Below are positions 1 to 9,194 of a DNA stretch of 64,000 nucleotides, piece after piece. Within the stretch, counting starts at the first letter, position 1. Each line of letters begins with the position of its first letter. The notes under the pieces are model-generated. The model was not told where the DNA came from and searched no databases. It saw only the letters and a list, made by a program, of their open reading frames with translations. The DNA comes from Parahaliea maris (lineage in GTDB: Bacteria > Pseudomonadota > Gammaproteobacteria > Pseudomonadales > Halieaceae), in contig NZ_VRZA01000002.1 in assembly GCF_008064665.1 (NCBI RefSeq), positions 806,001-870,000 on the forward strand. The letters are read 5' to 3'. Made by a program: the position numbers and the translations under genes.

Positions 1-458
1 AGGGGGCCTGTTTCGGAGAGTCGAGCCTGATCGACGAGGGGCCGCGGCCGCATATGACCCAGGCGGTGGGGGATGTTCGCCTGCGGGTGCTTTCCCGCGA
101 CGATTTCGAGATGCTGTGGCGCCGGTACCCGGAAGTCTCCATGGCCGTCGCGCGGCTGCAGACCTACCGGGCGCGGCGCCTGTACGGAGTTTACGAGCAT
201 GTCAGCCTCAATGCCCTGTCGCGGCGCATGGCCGACAGGCTCAGCGTTCTGGCTGCCACGGTCGGCGAGGTCCGGGAGGACGGTATCTATTTTCGTCTGC
301 GGATCACCCAGGAGGATATCGGCAGCCTGGTGGTCGGATCCCGGCAATCGGTGAACAAAATTCTCAAACAGTGGCAGCAGGACAACGTAATCGACCTGGC
401 CTATGGCTCACTGGTCATTCGCGACCTCGCCACCCTGCAGCGCCTGGCCACGGCCTGA
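1..458 (+). CDS. Crp/Fnr-family transcriptional regulator (5' end off the window)
   Basis: The reading frame is open from base 3, ahead of the first ATG at 54, and encodes the end of a cyclic-nucleotide-binding fold (GACFGESSLID followed by an R-x-H/A-x-A stretch and VLSRDDFEML). This is the usual Crp/Fnr beta-roll exit into the long dimer helix. A C-terminal winged helix follows, with recognition-helix-like text ITQEDIGSLVVGSRQSVNKIL. The ATG at 54 therefore lies inside the gene and is not the start. No Fnr-type cysteines are visible in this part, but the N-terminus is missing, so the effector is unknown. It is co-oriented with the catabolic cluster that starts 167 bp downstream and could regulate it; that link is inference. 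Confidence 0.85.
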   Translation, partial: GACFGESSLIDEGPRPHMTQAVGDVRLRVLSRDDFEMLWRRYPEVSMAVARLQTYRARRLYGVYEHVSLNALSRRMADRLSVLAATVGEVREDGIYFRLRITQEDIGSLVVGSRQSVNKILKQWQQDNVIDLAYGSLVIRDLATLQRLATA

Positions 459-486
459 TCCTTGCTGCGCCTCCCCGGCGGGCATC

Positions 487-585
487 TACACTGTCTTCAC
501 CATCCACGCTATTGCTTCGCGGTCACTTCACGGCCTTTACACTATCGCGTGGATGACAAACTTTTCTGTTGGCGGGACCTATACT
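487..585 (+). promoter_or_regulatory. Regulatory region ahead of the catabolic cluster: inverted and direct repeats plus -10-like TATACT
   Basis: A perfect 9-bp inverted repeat, CATCCACGC at 501-509 and GCGTGGATG at 547-555, flanks a 37-bp centre. A direct repeat TACACTRTC occurs at 487-495 and 538-546, 51 bp apart. A -10-like TATACT lies at 580-585, just upstream of the ribosome-binding site of the next gene. The spacing suggests regulator binding, possibly with looping. The binding protein is unknown, and no classical CRP or FNR box is seen. Confidence 0.4.
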
Positions 586-625
586 GCGGTCCTGCAGTCT
601 GTGAATAACTACAAAGGAAGCTCGC

Positions 626-2191
626 ATGAACGGTGCCGAAAGCCTGATCCAGACCCTGGTCGACAGCGGTGTGGACGTCTGTTTCACCAATCCCGGAACA
701 TCCGAGATGCACTTTGTTGCCGCCCTCGACGAAATTGAGGGCATGCGCTGTGTCCTGTGCCTGTTTGAAGGCGTAGTCAGCGGTGCCGCGCTCGGTTACG
801 CGGCGATGGCGGAGAAGCCCGCTTCGACCCTGTTGCACCTCGGTCCCGGGCTCGGCAACGCCCTGGCCAACATCCACAATGCCAAGAAGGGCAACCTGCC
901 GATGGTTAATATCGTCGGCGACCACGCGACCTACCACCTCGAGTACGACGCTCCCCTGACCTCGGACATCGCCGGGATCGCCGGAACCGTTTCCCATTGG
1001 GTACACAGTTCGGCAACGCCGGCCGACATCGCCCGCGACGCAGCGGAAGCTGTGCAACAGGCGGGTATTGGCCAGATCGCTACCCTGATTCTGCCGGCTG
1101 ACGTTTCCTGGGGTGACAACCCTGAGGGTGCCGCTCCGGCCCCGGCCCCGGCCACCCCGGCTGCGGTAGCGGCTGACAAGCTGAATGAGGCCGCCGCCTT
1201 GCTCCGTGCCGACAAAGACACCGTCATCATGGTGGGCGGGCGCAACCTGACCCGGGAGCGCGGCCTGCAACTGGGTCGCCTCGCCGAGGCGACCGGAGCC
1301 AGGGTCCTCACCGAGACCTTCCCCAGTCGCGTTCGGCGCGGCGCCGGTACCGCGCAAATCGAGCGTCTGCCGTATCTCGCCGAACTGGCCATCGAAGAAC
1401 TGAAATCCACCGAGCAGTTGCTGCTGATTGGCTGCGCCAGCCCGGTGTCCTTCTTTGCCTATCCCAATGTGCCCAGCGTACTGGAGCCGGAAGGTTGCAC
1501 CGTGTTCCCCCTGGCCGGCCCCAACGACGACATCGATGCGGCGATCGAGGCCCTGCTGGGCGAATTCGACGCAACTGGCCGGGAGGTGGCCGTGCGGCCG
1601 CTGGAGGTGCCTCCCGCACCGACCGGGGCACTGGATGCCAACGCCGCGGCCCAGGCACTGGCCCACCATCTGCCCGAGGATGCCATCGTGGTCGACGAGG
1701 GTGTGACGACCGGCCTGGCCTGTTTCCCGTTTACCGCCAATGGCCGCTCTCACGACTGGCTGAACCTGCCGGGTGGGTCCATTGGTTTTGGTCTGCCGGC
1801 TGCCGTAGGTGCCGCCATTGCCTGTCCGGAGCGCAAGGTCATCTGCCTGGAGGGTGACGGCAGCGCCATGTACACCGTGCAATCCCTGTGGACCATGGCC
1901 AGGGAAAACCTGGATATCACCGTGCTCCTGTTCAACAACCGCAAGTACAGCATCCTCGAGCTCGAATTTGCCCGCACCGGCGCCCGCGGGGGCAAGCCGG
2001 GACCCAAGGCCGCCAGCTCGCTGGATATCGGCAGCCCCAACATGGACTTCGCCAGCATGGCTCGCGGTATGGGCATGGAGGCTATTGTGGCGACCACCGC
2101 CGATGAGTTCAGTGACGCCCTGGCCACCGCCATGGCCTTCAAGGGGCCATTCCTGATCGATGCCAGGGTTCCGCCGCTGCAACTGGGATAG
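626..2191 (+). CDS. IlvX-type acetolactate synthase-like ThDP-dependent enzyme
   Basis: This 521-residue protein has the three-domain layout of the thiamine-diphosphate decarboxylase/ligase superfamily. The N-terminal pyrimidine-binding domain carries the expected catalytic Glu near residue 48 (CLFEGVVSGA). The C-terminal PP domain has the GDG...NN Mg/ThDP motif (LEGDGSAMYT near residue 408, then LLFNNRKY). The opening, with FTNPGTSEMHFVAALD, closely resembles what I recall of mycobacterial IlvX (Rv3509c), an acetolactate synthase homologue of uncertain reaction, rather than biosynthetic IlvB/IlvI. No small regulatory subunit gene is adjacent, which argues against valine/isoleucine synthesis. 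AAAGGAAG precedes the ATG. It is the first gene of a catabolic cluster, where it may cleave or condense a 2-keto acid; the substrate is unknown. Confidence 0.85.
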   Translation: MNGAESLIQTLVDSGVDVCFTNPGTSEMHFVAALDEIEGMRCVLCLFEGVVSGAALGYAAMAEKPASTLLHLGPGLGNALANIHNAKKGNLPMVNIVGDHATYHLEYDAPLTSDIAGIAGTVSHWVHSSATPADIARDAAEAVQQAGIGQIATLILPADVSWGDNPEGAAPAPAPATPAAVAADKLNEAAALLRADKDTVIMVGGRNLTRERGLQLGRLAEATGARVLTETFPSRVRRGAGTAQIERLPYLAELAIEELKSTEQLLLIGCASPVSFFAYPNVPSVLEPEGCTVFPLAGPNDDIDAAIEALLGEFDATGREVAVRPLEVPPAPTGALDANAAAQALAHHLPEDAIVVDEGVTTGLACFPFTANGRSHDWLNLPGGSIGFGLPAAVGAAIACPERKVICLEGDGSAMYTVQSLWTMARENLDITVLLFNNRKYSILELEFARTGARGGKPGPKAASSLDIGSPNMDFASMARGMGMEAIVATTADEFSDALATAMAFKGPFLIDARVPPLQLG

Positions 2192-2240
2192 GCCAGCGGA
2201 ATCCCGGAGCCGATAAAATTCTGAGGTACAGGATAACAAC

Positions 2241-3998
2241 ATGAGCGACAAGCCAAACACCTCCCGCCCCCCTTATCGTTCCAACGTGATGAAAAACGGG
2301 CCGATCAAGGCCGCCGCCCGCGCCATGTTGCGCGGGCTGGGTCTCGACGATGAGGATATCGCCCAGCCCTTCGTTGGCGTGGTCTCCAGTCACGGTGAGA
2401 TGAGTCCCTGTAATATGCGCCTGTCCGAGGTTGCGGAACAGGCCCGCTGGGGCATTTATCGCGAGGGTGGTACCCCGCGGGAATTCAATACCATTTCCGT
2501 CTCTGACGGCCTGGTGAATGGCCACACGGGCATGCACTTTTCCCTGATGTCGCGGGAACTGATTGCCGACAGTATCGAGATCGTCATGCGGGCGCACCAG
2601 TATGACGGGCTGATGTGTATCGGTGCCTGCGACAAGAATTTTCCCGGCATGATGATGGCGCTGACCCGTCTGAATGTGCCGGGCGCTTTCCTCAACGGCG
2701 GGCCAGCCCTGCCGGGACGCTACAAGGATGCACCGGCAGACGTCAAAACCGTGGGTGAATACACCGGCAAGCTCATCGCCAGACAGACCACCGAAGATGA
2801 ACTGGAAGATGTTTCACGGGCCGCCTGGCCTGCATCCGGTTGCTGCGCCGGCCAGTTCACGGCCAATACCATGGGCATGATTGCCGAGGTACTCGGCTTT
2901 GCGCCGCTGGGTTCCAGCACCATTCCCTCGGTGCACTCCCAACGCCGGGCCATGGCCCGCAGCGCAGGACGGAAGCTGATGAGCGCGGTACAGGCGAACT
3001 TTCCGCTGCCCCGCGACCTGGTTACCCGTAAAAGCCTCGAGAATGCCTGTGCAGCAGTGGCGGCCACCGGCGGCTCCACCAACTCCGTGCTGCATATCCC
3101 GGCCATCGCCAACGAGGCGGGTATCGAGTTTACCGTTGAGGATGTCGCGGCTGTGTTTGAGCGCACGCCGCTGATCACCCACCTGAGCCCCTCCGGCCCC
3201 TACCTGTACGCCGACCTGCACGAAGCCGGCGGTGTGCCGGTCATCCTCAAGCAACTGCTCAAGGGTGGCTACCTGCACGGCGACTGCCTGACCCTTGAGG
3301 GTACAACGCTGGACCAGGCGCTCGCCGATGCGCCGGAAGCGGATGGCAAGGTGGTCGAGGCCATCGAGCATCCCCGAACCCCCCACGGCGGGCTGCAAAT
3401 TCTCAAGGGCAACCTGGCGACGGATGGCGCGGTGATCAAGTCCGCCGGACTGGATACCCGGCACTTCAGTGGGCCGGCCCGGGTGTTTGAGTCGGAGGAG
3501 CAGTGCCTGCAGGCGCTGCTGGCCAACCAGATCGAGGACGGTGAGGTGGTCGTCATCCGCAACGAGGGCCCCGTGGGCGGCCCGGGTATGCGTGAAATGG
3601 TGACCGTCACCGCGCTGCTGTATGGCATGGGCAAAGGGGAGAGCGTGGCCATGGTGACGGACGGACGCTTCTCCGGCGCTTCCCGTGGCCTCTGTGTCGG
3701 CTATGTCACACCGGAAGCCGCCAAAGGTGGCCTGATTGGCCTGGTGGAGAATGGCGATACCATCACCATCGATCTGGAAACCCAGTCGCTGCACCTGGAG
3801 GTGGACGACGGCACGCTGCAAGCGCGCGAGGCTAGCCCGCGCCCGCAGGATGCCAGTGGCAAGGCCTACATCGCCGCTGCCGGCTACGCCCAGAAGTACA
3901 TCGCCAGCGTTGGACCCGCCACTCGCGGCGCCGTCACTCACTCGGGCAATGTTGACTGGCGGAATGAGGCCGAGGCTGCGCCAGGCTCAGGAAAATAA
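2241..3998 (+). CDS. IlvD/Edd-family dehydratase (dihydroxy-acid or sugar-acid dehydratase)
   Basis: At 585 residues this is a full-length IlvD/Edd enzyme, which removes water from 2,3-dihydroxy acids or aldonic acids to give 2-keto-3-deoxy acids. The three iron-sulfur cysteine regions are present: SPCNM (Cys57), [12 protein letters not shown] (Cys130, followed by the Lys132 that is usually carbamylated) and [13 protein letters not shown] (Cys201/202). The C-terminal GGPGMREM and [10 protein letters not shown] motifs are intact. The family includes biosynthetic IlvD as well as arabinonate, xylonate and gluconate dehydratases. Position between an IlvX-like enzyme and hydroxyacid oxidoreductases, with UxaA and GntP downstream, favours a catabolic sugar-acid role, but a branched-chain dihydroxy acid cannot be excluded. 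Confidence 0.88.
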   Translation: MSDKPNTSRPPYRSNVMKNGPIKAAARAMLRGLGLDDEDIAQPFVGVVSSHGEMSPCNMRLSEVAEQARWGIYREGGTPREFNTISVSDGLVNGHTGMHFSLMSRELIADSIEIVMRAHQYDGLMCIGACDKNFPGMMMALTRLNVPGAFLNGGPALPGRYKDAPADVKTVGEYTGKLIARQTTEDELEDVSRAAWPASGCCAGQFTANTMGMIAEVLGFAPLGSSTIPSVHSQRRAMARSAGRKLMSAVQANFPLPRDLVTRKSLENACAAVAATGGSTNSVLHIPAIANEAGIEFTVEDVAAVFERTPLITHLSPSGPYLYADLHEAGGVPVILKQLLKGGYLHGDCLTLEGTTLDQALADAPEADGKVVEAIEHPRTPHGGLQILKGNLATDGAVIKSAGLDTRHFSGPARVFESEEQCLQALLANQIEDGEVVVIRNEGPVGGPGMREMVTVTALLYGMGKGESVAMVTDGRFSGASRGLCVGYVTPEAAKGGLIGLVENGDTITIDLETQSLHLEVDDGTLQAREASPRPQDASGKAYIAAAGYAQKYIASVGPATRGAVTHSGNVDWRNEAEAAPGSGK

Positions 3999-4034
3999 CC
4001 CGGCGCGAACATCGATACGGTAAGGAATTCAGCA

Positions 4035-4979
4035 ATGTCCGACGTAAAAATCACCCTGGCGGGCCCGCTGCCACCAGCACTGCGGCAAGGTATTGAACAG
4101 CTGGGCCAGGTGACGGTGGCAGGTACCGACGCCGATGCCCTGACGGGGAGTAGTGTCTATGTGGCCACTCCGATGAACCCGATCGATGCCGCAGTAATCG
4201 AGGGTCTGCCGGACAGTGTCCGGCTCATCGCCAGTATCGGCGTAGGCACCGACCACATCGATATCGACGCCGCGACCGCGCGCTCGATCATGGTCAGCAA
4301 CACCCCCGTGGTCACCGAAGACACCGCCGACCTGACCTTTACCCTGCTGTTGGCAACCTGTCGCCGGCTGACGCGCTGTGAGCAGCTGCTCAGGGACGAC
4401 GACTGGATGGGTGCCCAGCAGGTACTCGGTCACCGGGTTCACGGCAAGACCCTCGGCATCGTCGGTTTCGGCGATATCGGGCAGGCCGTGGCTCGCCGAG
4501 CAGCCGGATTCAATATGAAGGTGATCTACCACGGTCCACGTCGCAAGCCCGAGGCGGAAGCCGCACTGGGCGCTGAATACTGCGAAAGCCTGGAGGCGCT
4601 GTTGGCGCAAAGCGACATCGTTTCCTTGAACTGCCCGTTGACCAGCGACACCCGGCACCTGATCAACGCAGCCTCACTGGCATCGATCAAAGCGGGAGCA
4701 GTGTTGATCAATACCGGTCGCGGCGCCCTGGTCCACGAGCAGGCGCTGGTTGACGCCCTGGCAGCGGGCCAGCTGGGAGCGGCCGGTCTCGATGTGTTCG
4801 AGTTTGAGCCGGAGGTAACGCCTGCGCTCAAGGCGTTCGACAATGTCACGTTGCTGCCTCACATCGGCAGTGCCACCGGCGAGTGCCGGATGGATATGGC
4901 CCTGCGCCTGATTGGCAACATTAAAACTTTCATCAGCAGCGGTGCGCCCGCTGACCTCTGTAACCCGGTTGGCCTCTAA
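4035..4979 (+). CDS. D-isomer-specific 2-hydroxyacid dehydrogenase
   Basis: This 314-residue NAD(P)-dependent enzyme interconverts 2-keto acids and D-2-hydroxy acids. The Rossmann motif GFGDIG lies at residues 144-149. The catalytic triad is visible: Arg229 in NTGRGALV, Glu in DVFEFEPEV near 256-258, and His276 in LLPHIGS. After the second beta-strand comes HGPRRK rather than an acidic residue, so NADP(H) preference, as in glyoxylate/hydroxypyruvate reductases, is likely. It lies 36 bp after the dehydratase and 38 bp before the FMN oxidase, so co-transcription is probable. The substrate is probably a short keto acid from this pathway. Confidence 0.87.
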   Translation: MSDVKITLAGPLPPALRQGIEQLGQVTVAGTDADALTGSSVYVATPMNPIDAAVIEGLPDSVRLIASIGVGTDHIDIDAATARSIMVSNTPVVTEDTADLTFTLLLATCRRLTRCEQLLRDDDWMGAQQVLGHRVHGKTLGIVGFGDIGQAVARRAAGFNMKVIYHGPRRKPEAEAALGAEYCESLEALLAQSDIVSLNCPLTSDTRHLINAASLASIKAGAVLINTGRGALVHEQALVDALAAGQLGAAGLDVFEFEPEVTPALKAFDNVTLLPHIGSATGECRMDMALRLIGNIKTFISSGAPADLCNPVGL

Positions 4980-5017
4980 ACCACGATATAACAGCGATAT
5001 AACAACGGAGTCAGGTA

Positions 5018-6196
5018 ATGAGTATCTATGACGTCATTCCAGTAACCGCGGAAGATCATCGACGCAGGGCCCGCCGCCGCCTGCCGCGATTTCTGTTTGA
5101 CTACATTGAGGGTGGTGCCAACGACGAACTGACCCTGGCGGCCAATAGCCGCGATTTCCAGCAACTGCAGTTTCGTCAGCGTGTGATGCGAGATGTGTCC
5201 ACCGTCGATACCGCCTGCGAACTGCTGGGTTTTCAGTCCTCGGCACCCATGGTGATCGCCCCGGTCGGGATGACCGGTATGTACGCCCGGCGCGGTGAGG
5301 TCCAGGCAGCACGGGCCGCGAAGGCAGCCGGGCTACCGTTTACGCTGTCCACCATGAGCATCTGTCCGCTGGAGGAAGTGCAGGCCGCCACCCAGACGCC
5401 GTTCTGGTTCCAGCTTTACATGATACGCGACCGCGAGTTTGTGCAGCGGCTGTTGCAACGCGCCAAGGCGGCGGGTTGCACCACCCTGGTGTTTACCGTT
5501 GACCTGCCATTGCCCGGTATGCGCCTGCGCGATTTTCGCAATGGCATGCTCGGCGGGGGGCTTCCCGGCAAACTCAGCCAGCTCGCCCAGTTGGTGAGCA
5601 GCCCGCTGTGGGCCCTGGATGTCGGCATCAAGGGCAAGCCTCACAACTTCGGCAACCTCAAGGAAAAGATTGCCGACCCCGACGACCTGGACCTCTACAA
5701 GGCTTTCATTGATTCCCAGTTCGATCCCAGCTGTACCTGGGACGATATTCGCTGGCTCCGCGACCAGTGGCAGGGCAAGTTGCTGGTGAAGGGCGTTCAG
5801 GAAGTGGACGACGCCCGGGCGGCGGTGGACGCAGGTGCCGACGCGGTGCTGGTTTCCAACCACGGCGCACGACAGCTCGATTCGGTGGCCTCGTCCATCT
5901 CCAAGCTACCGGCGGTCGTGGCTGCTGTAGGTAGTGAGGTGGAGGTTTACGTCGATGGCGGCGTGCGCAGCGGCCTCGATGTCGTCAAGGCAAGGTGTCT
6001 GGGCGCCACCGGCGTCTTTCTCGGCAGGGCCTGGGTCTATGCCCTGGCATCGCGAGGGCAGCAGGGCGTCGAACAGCTTCTCGGTCTGTTCCAGAAGGAA
6101 ATCGCCACCGCGATGGCGCTCATGGGTGTCAACCAGCTGGATGATCTCAATCCAGAGCTGTTGGAAACCGCGATATCCAGGGGAAACCCGGGATGA
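5018..6196 (+). CDS. FMN-dependent alpha-hydroxy-acid oxidase/dehydrogenase (LldD/GOX family)
   Basis: A 392-residue TIM-barrel flavoenzyme that oxidises L-2-hydroxy acids to 2-keto acids. Family marks seen include FDYIEGGAND near the N-terminus, QLYMIRDRE, TVDLPLPG, the active-site LLVKGV lysine strand, the catalytic His in SNHGARQLD near residue 283, and the phosphate-binding YVDGGVRSG...GATGVFLGRAW. The C-terminal GNPG tail follows the barrel. It overlaps the next gene by 4 bp (ATGA), indicating translational coupling. Together with the D-specific dehydrogenase upstream, the cluster can interconvert both stereoisomers through a common keto acid. L-lactate, glycolate or a sugar-derived hydroxy acid are all possible substrates. 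Confidence 0.88.
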   Translation: MSIYDVIPVTAEDHRRRARRRLPRFLFDYIEGGANDELTLAANSRDFQQLQFRQRVMRDVSTVDTACELLGFQSSAPMVIAPVGMTGMYARRGEVQAARAAKAAGLPFTLSTMSICPLEEVQAATQTPFWFQLYMIRDREFVQRLLQRAKAAGCTTLVFTVDLPLPGMRLRDFRNGMLGGGLPGKLSQLAQLVSSPLWALDVGIKGKPHNFGNLKEKIADPDDLDLYKAFIDSQFDPSCTWDDIRWLRDQWQGKLLVKGVQEVDDARAAVDAGADAVLVSNHGARQLDSVASSISKLPAVVAAVGSEVEVYVDGGVRSGLDVVKARCLGATGVFLGRAWVYALASRGQQGVEQLLGLFQKEIATAMALMGVNQLDDLNPELLETAISRGNPG

Positions 6197-7686
6197 CCAG
6201 TGCCTTTACGCTTCTGCATCCCAACGACGATGTACTGATTGCGCTGCGTGATATTTCCGCTGGCGCTGAAGTGACGCCCGGGGTGGTAGCGTCCTCGGAC
6301 ATCACGGCGGGTCACAAACTCGCGCGCAAGCCCGTCGCAGCCGGCGAACCGGTGCATCGCTACAACCAGATTATCGGTACGGCCAGCGCAGACATCGCCG
6401 TGGGTGACCACGTTCACACCCACAACATGGCGATGGCTGAATTCGAGCGCGACTACAACATGTGCGGCAATGCACAGCCGACCGACTACGTCGCTACGCC
6501 GCGGACCTTTATGGGTATCCGTCGCCCGGACGGCCGGGTCGCCACCCGCAACTACATCGGCGTCATCGCCAGTGTGAATTGCTCTGCGACCGCGGCGAAA
6601 CAGGTGGCCGAACAGTTCAAGGGTCGCCTCGACGACTACCCCAACGTGGATGGCGTGGTCGCCCTGACCCACAAGAGCGGCTGCGGCCTGGACGCCCCAC
6701 TGGAGGGGTTCAAACTGTTCAAGCGGGCGCTAGCGGGATACGTGAAACATCCGAATTTCGCCCACATTGTGGTGATCGGTCTCGGCTGCGAAATCACCAA
6801 TCTCGGCGATATTCTCGATGGCTGGCCCGGTGACTCACTCTCGATTCAGGAGGTGGGCGGAACGCCGGCCACGGTCGCCGAAGCGGTCCGTCGCATCGAA
6901 GCGGTGCTGCCGGAAGCCAATCGGGTGGAGCGGGAGCCGATTCCCCTGGGCGAGCTGAAACTGGCGATGCAGTGTGGTGGATCCGATGGACATTCCGGTA
7001 TCAGCTGCAATCCGGCCCTGGGTTACGCCGTCGATCTGCTGGTGCGCCATGGCGGCACTGCGATTCTCTCGGAAACCACCGAGTGTTACGGCGCCGAGCA
7101 TGTCCTGACCGCGCGGGCCGCAAGTCCGGAAGTGGGCCAGAAACTGGTCGAGCGGATCAAGTGGTGGGAAGCGTTTACCGCCGGCCGTGGCCTGGTGATC
7201 AACAACAACCCGTCGCCGGGTAACAAAGCCGGCGGGCTCACCACGATTATCGAAAAATCCCTCGGATCCATTGCCAAGGGCGGCACGACCAATCTCAATG
7301 AGGTCTACGAGTACGCCGAACCGGTCGCGGCGGGCAAGGGTCTGGTGTTTATGGATGCGCCGTCCTTCGACCCGGTGGGCGCTACCGCCCAGGTGGCGGG
7401 TGGCGCCACGGTGATGGTGTTTACCACGGGGCGCGGCTCGGCCTTTGGCTGCAAGCCAACGCCCTCCATCAAACTCATCGATAACACCCGCATGTTCGAA
7501 TTGATGCCGGATGATATCGATATCAATACCGGTACGATTCTGGAAGGGCGGGAAACCGTAGAACAGAGCGGTGAACAGATCTTCGAGCGTATCATCGCGG
7601 TGGCTTCCGGGGAAATGACCAAGAGTGAACTGCTGGGTTACGGCGAGGAAGAGTTTTGCCCCTGGGATCTCGGCGTCATGCTGTGA
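6193..7686 (+). CDS. UxaA-family dehydratase (altronate/galactarate dehydratase type)
   Basis: A 497-residue protein combining an N-terminal SAF-like domain (about residues 1-85, starting with a beta-rich DVLIALRDIS) with the large UxaA/GarD catalytic domain. Conserved family stretches include LTHKSGCGLD, IGLGCEITN, MQCGGSDGHSG, NPSPGNKAGGL and TTGRGSAFGCKPTPS, the last two carrying probable metal or iron ligands. The family dehydrates altronate, galactarate or sulfolactate. The fused two-domain form matches D-altronate dehydratase UxaA rather than split SuyAB. Its ATG overlaps the stop of the FMN oxidase gene. Having both IlvD/Edd and UxaA dehydratases in one cluster suggests handling of two stereoisomers or two successive dehydrations. 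Confidence 0.85.
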   Translation: MTSAFTLLHPNDDVLIALRDISAGAEVTPGVVASSDITAGHKLARKPVAAGEPVHRYNQIIGTASADIAVGDHVHTHNMAMAEFERDYNMCGNAQPTDYVATPRTFMGIRRPDGRVATRNYIGVIASVNCSATAAKQVAEQFKGRLDDYPNVDGVVALTHKSGCGLDAPLEGFKLFKRALAGYVKHPNFAHIVVIGLGCEITNLGDILDGWPGDSLSIQEVGGTPATVAEAVRRIEAVLPEANRVEREPIPLGELKLAMQCGGSDGHSGISCNPALGYAVDLLVRHGGTAILSETTECYGAEHVLTARAASPEVGQKLVERIKWWEAFTAGRGLVINNNPSPGNKAGGLTTIIEKSLGSIAKGGTTNLNEVYEYAEPVAAGKGLVFMDAPSFDPVGATAQVAGGATVMVFTTGRGSAFGCKPTPSIKLIDNTRMFELMPDDIDINTGTILEGRETVEQSGEQIFERIIAVASGEMTKSELLGYGEEEFCPWDLGVML

Positions 7687-7804
7687 TCCCGGGCGGGCTC
7701 AATACCGGCCGTGCCGTATCCCGGTGCGCGAATGATTACGGCATGCCCCTACCGCTGAATCGGTGACGGCAGTCGTGCAAGAACATAAAAATGGAATAAT
7801 CTGA

Positions 7805-9187
7805 ATGAGCTTCGAAACACTCATCGGCTACCTGGGCCTGCTGGGCGGCCTGGTCCTGCTGATATGGCTGGCCCTGCGGGGTATCAACATTATTCTGGCA
7901 GCCTTGCTCAGCTCTGCGCTGGTCATCCTGACCAACGGCCTGCCCATCGCCGCCGGGCTGAGCGAGTACTTTGCCTTTGGTGGCCTCGGCGCCTTCACCT
8001 TCGCCGGCAAATTCTTCCTGCTGTTCGCCACCGGGGCCATGTTCGGCCGGGTCATGGGAGAGAGTCACGCCGCTTCCAGTATCGCCCTGGCGCTGGTGCG
8101 CCAGCTCGGCGCGCAACGGGTGCTGTGGATTACGGTGCTCGCCTCTACGTTGCTGACCTACGGCGGGGTAGTGGTGTTTGTGGTGATTTTTGCCATGTAC
8201 CCACTCGGGCTGAAGCTGTTGCAAAAGGCTGATGTCCCCAAGCGCCTGTTTTGTGCGGCGCTCGCTTTGGGTTCGGGGACGTACACGCTGACCGCGCTGC
8301 CGGGCACGCCCTCCATTCACAACGTGATTTCTTCCGTTTCCCTGGGTACCGACCTGTTCGCCGGCGCGTGGCTGGGTATCCTCGGAGGTTCGCTGATGTT
8401 TGCCCTGGGCATGTGGTACCTGGAGCGTGAAAGGTCCCTGGCGGCCGCACGAGGGGAGGGCTTCGAACCCGGGCCTGGCGACCACAGCCTGGCTTCTGAC
8501 CCGGGGGAAGACAGCTATCCTTCCTGGCCACTGGCACTGCTGCCCCCGGTGCTGGTCCTGGCCACGATTCTGCTCCCGCGCCTGGTGACCATCGTGCTGG
8601 GAGAGTCGGCCCAGGACATTGACCTGCTGGCCTTTGCCAACAGCCAGCCCGTGGTCTGGCCGAGCCTGGCTCTGGTGGGCGGGACGCTGCTCTGTGTGGT
8701 GCTGTTCCCGACGCTTCGCAGCAGGGCCCTGCACTGCATCGGCGAGGGCACCCAGGACTCCATCATGCCGTTGATCAACACGGCTGCGGTTATTGGCTTC
8801 GGCGGAGTGGTCACCCATACCGAGGGCTTTCAGCAGTTCGTGCAGTTGATGCTGGAGGCCCCGTTGCCGCCGCTGCTGTCCATGTTTACGTCGATCAGCA
8901 TGATCTCGGCCATCACCGGTTCTGCCTCCGGGGGATTGCAGATTTTCATGACGACCATGGCCCAGGGCTATCTCGATATGGGCATTGCGCCCGGGACCCT
9001 GCACCGCCTCGCCACCATGGCCGCCGGGGGCTTTGACTCGCTGCCCCACTGCGGGGCGGTCGTGGCGATGTTGACCATCACCGGGCTCAGCCACAAGCAG
9101 GCCTACCGGGATGTCGGCATGGTGACCGTGGTTATCCCGGTGCTCGCAACCCTGGTCTGCATTGGCCTGGCGGCGGTACTGGGCTGA
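7805..9187 (+). CDS. GntP-family permease (gluconate/hydroxy-acid transporter)
   Basis: This 460-residue, strongly hydrophobic protein has about 12 predicted membrane segments starting at residue 4. It contains GntP-family text such as LPGTPSIHNVI, TGSASGGLQIF and DSLPHCGAVVAML. GntP carriers import gluconate, related aldonates, D-serine or short hydroxy acids with protons. It follows uxaA by 118 bp and closes the cluster, so it is the likely importer of the cluster's substrate. The start is preceded only by a weak purine stretch. A charged loop near residues 210-240 (EPGPGDHSLASDPGEDS) is unusually acidic. Confidence 0.88.
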   Translation: MSFETLIGYLGLLGGLVLLIWLALRGINIILAALLSSALVILTNGLPIAAGLSEYFAFGGLGAFTFAGKFFLLFATGAMFGRVMGESHAASSIALALVRQLGAQRVLWITVLASTLLTYGGVVVFVVIFAMYPLGLKLLQKADVPKRLFCAALALGSGTYTLTALPGTPSIHNVISSVSLGTDLFAGAWLGILGGSLMFALGMWYLERERSLAAARGEGFEPGPGDHSLASDPGEDSYPSWPLALLPPVLVLATILLPRLVTIVLGESAQDIDLLAFANSQPVVWPSLALVGGTLLCVVLFPTLRSRALHCIGEGTQDSIMPLINTAAVIGFGGVVTHTEGFQQFVQLMLEAPLPPLLSMFTSISMISAITGSASGGLQIFMTTMAQGYLDMGIAPGTLHRLATMAAGGFDSLPHCGAVVAMLTITGLSHKQAYRDVGMVTVVIPVLATLVCIGLAAVLG

Positions 9188-9194
9188 GTTCGCG

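Noticed and set aside
542-2260. 572-residue reverse frame opposite the IlvX-type gene
   Set aside because: Antisense frame in GC-rich DNA with low-complexity Gly/Gln/His/Arg composition and no domains; the plus-strand gene has clear motifs and a ribosome-binding site.
7736-9094. 452-residue reverse frame opposite gntP
   Set aside because: Shadow frame rich in Gln, Gly, Arg and His; no hydrophobic or conserved pattern, and the plus-strand permease is evident.
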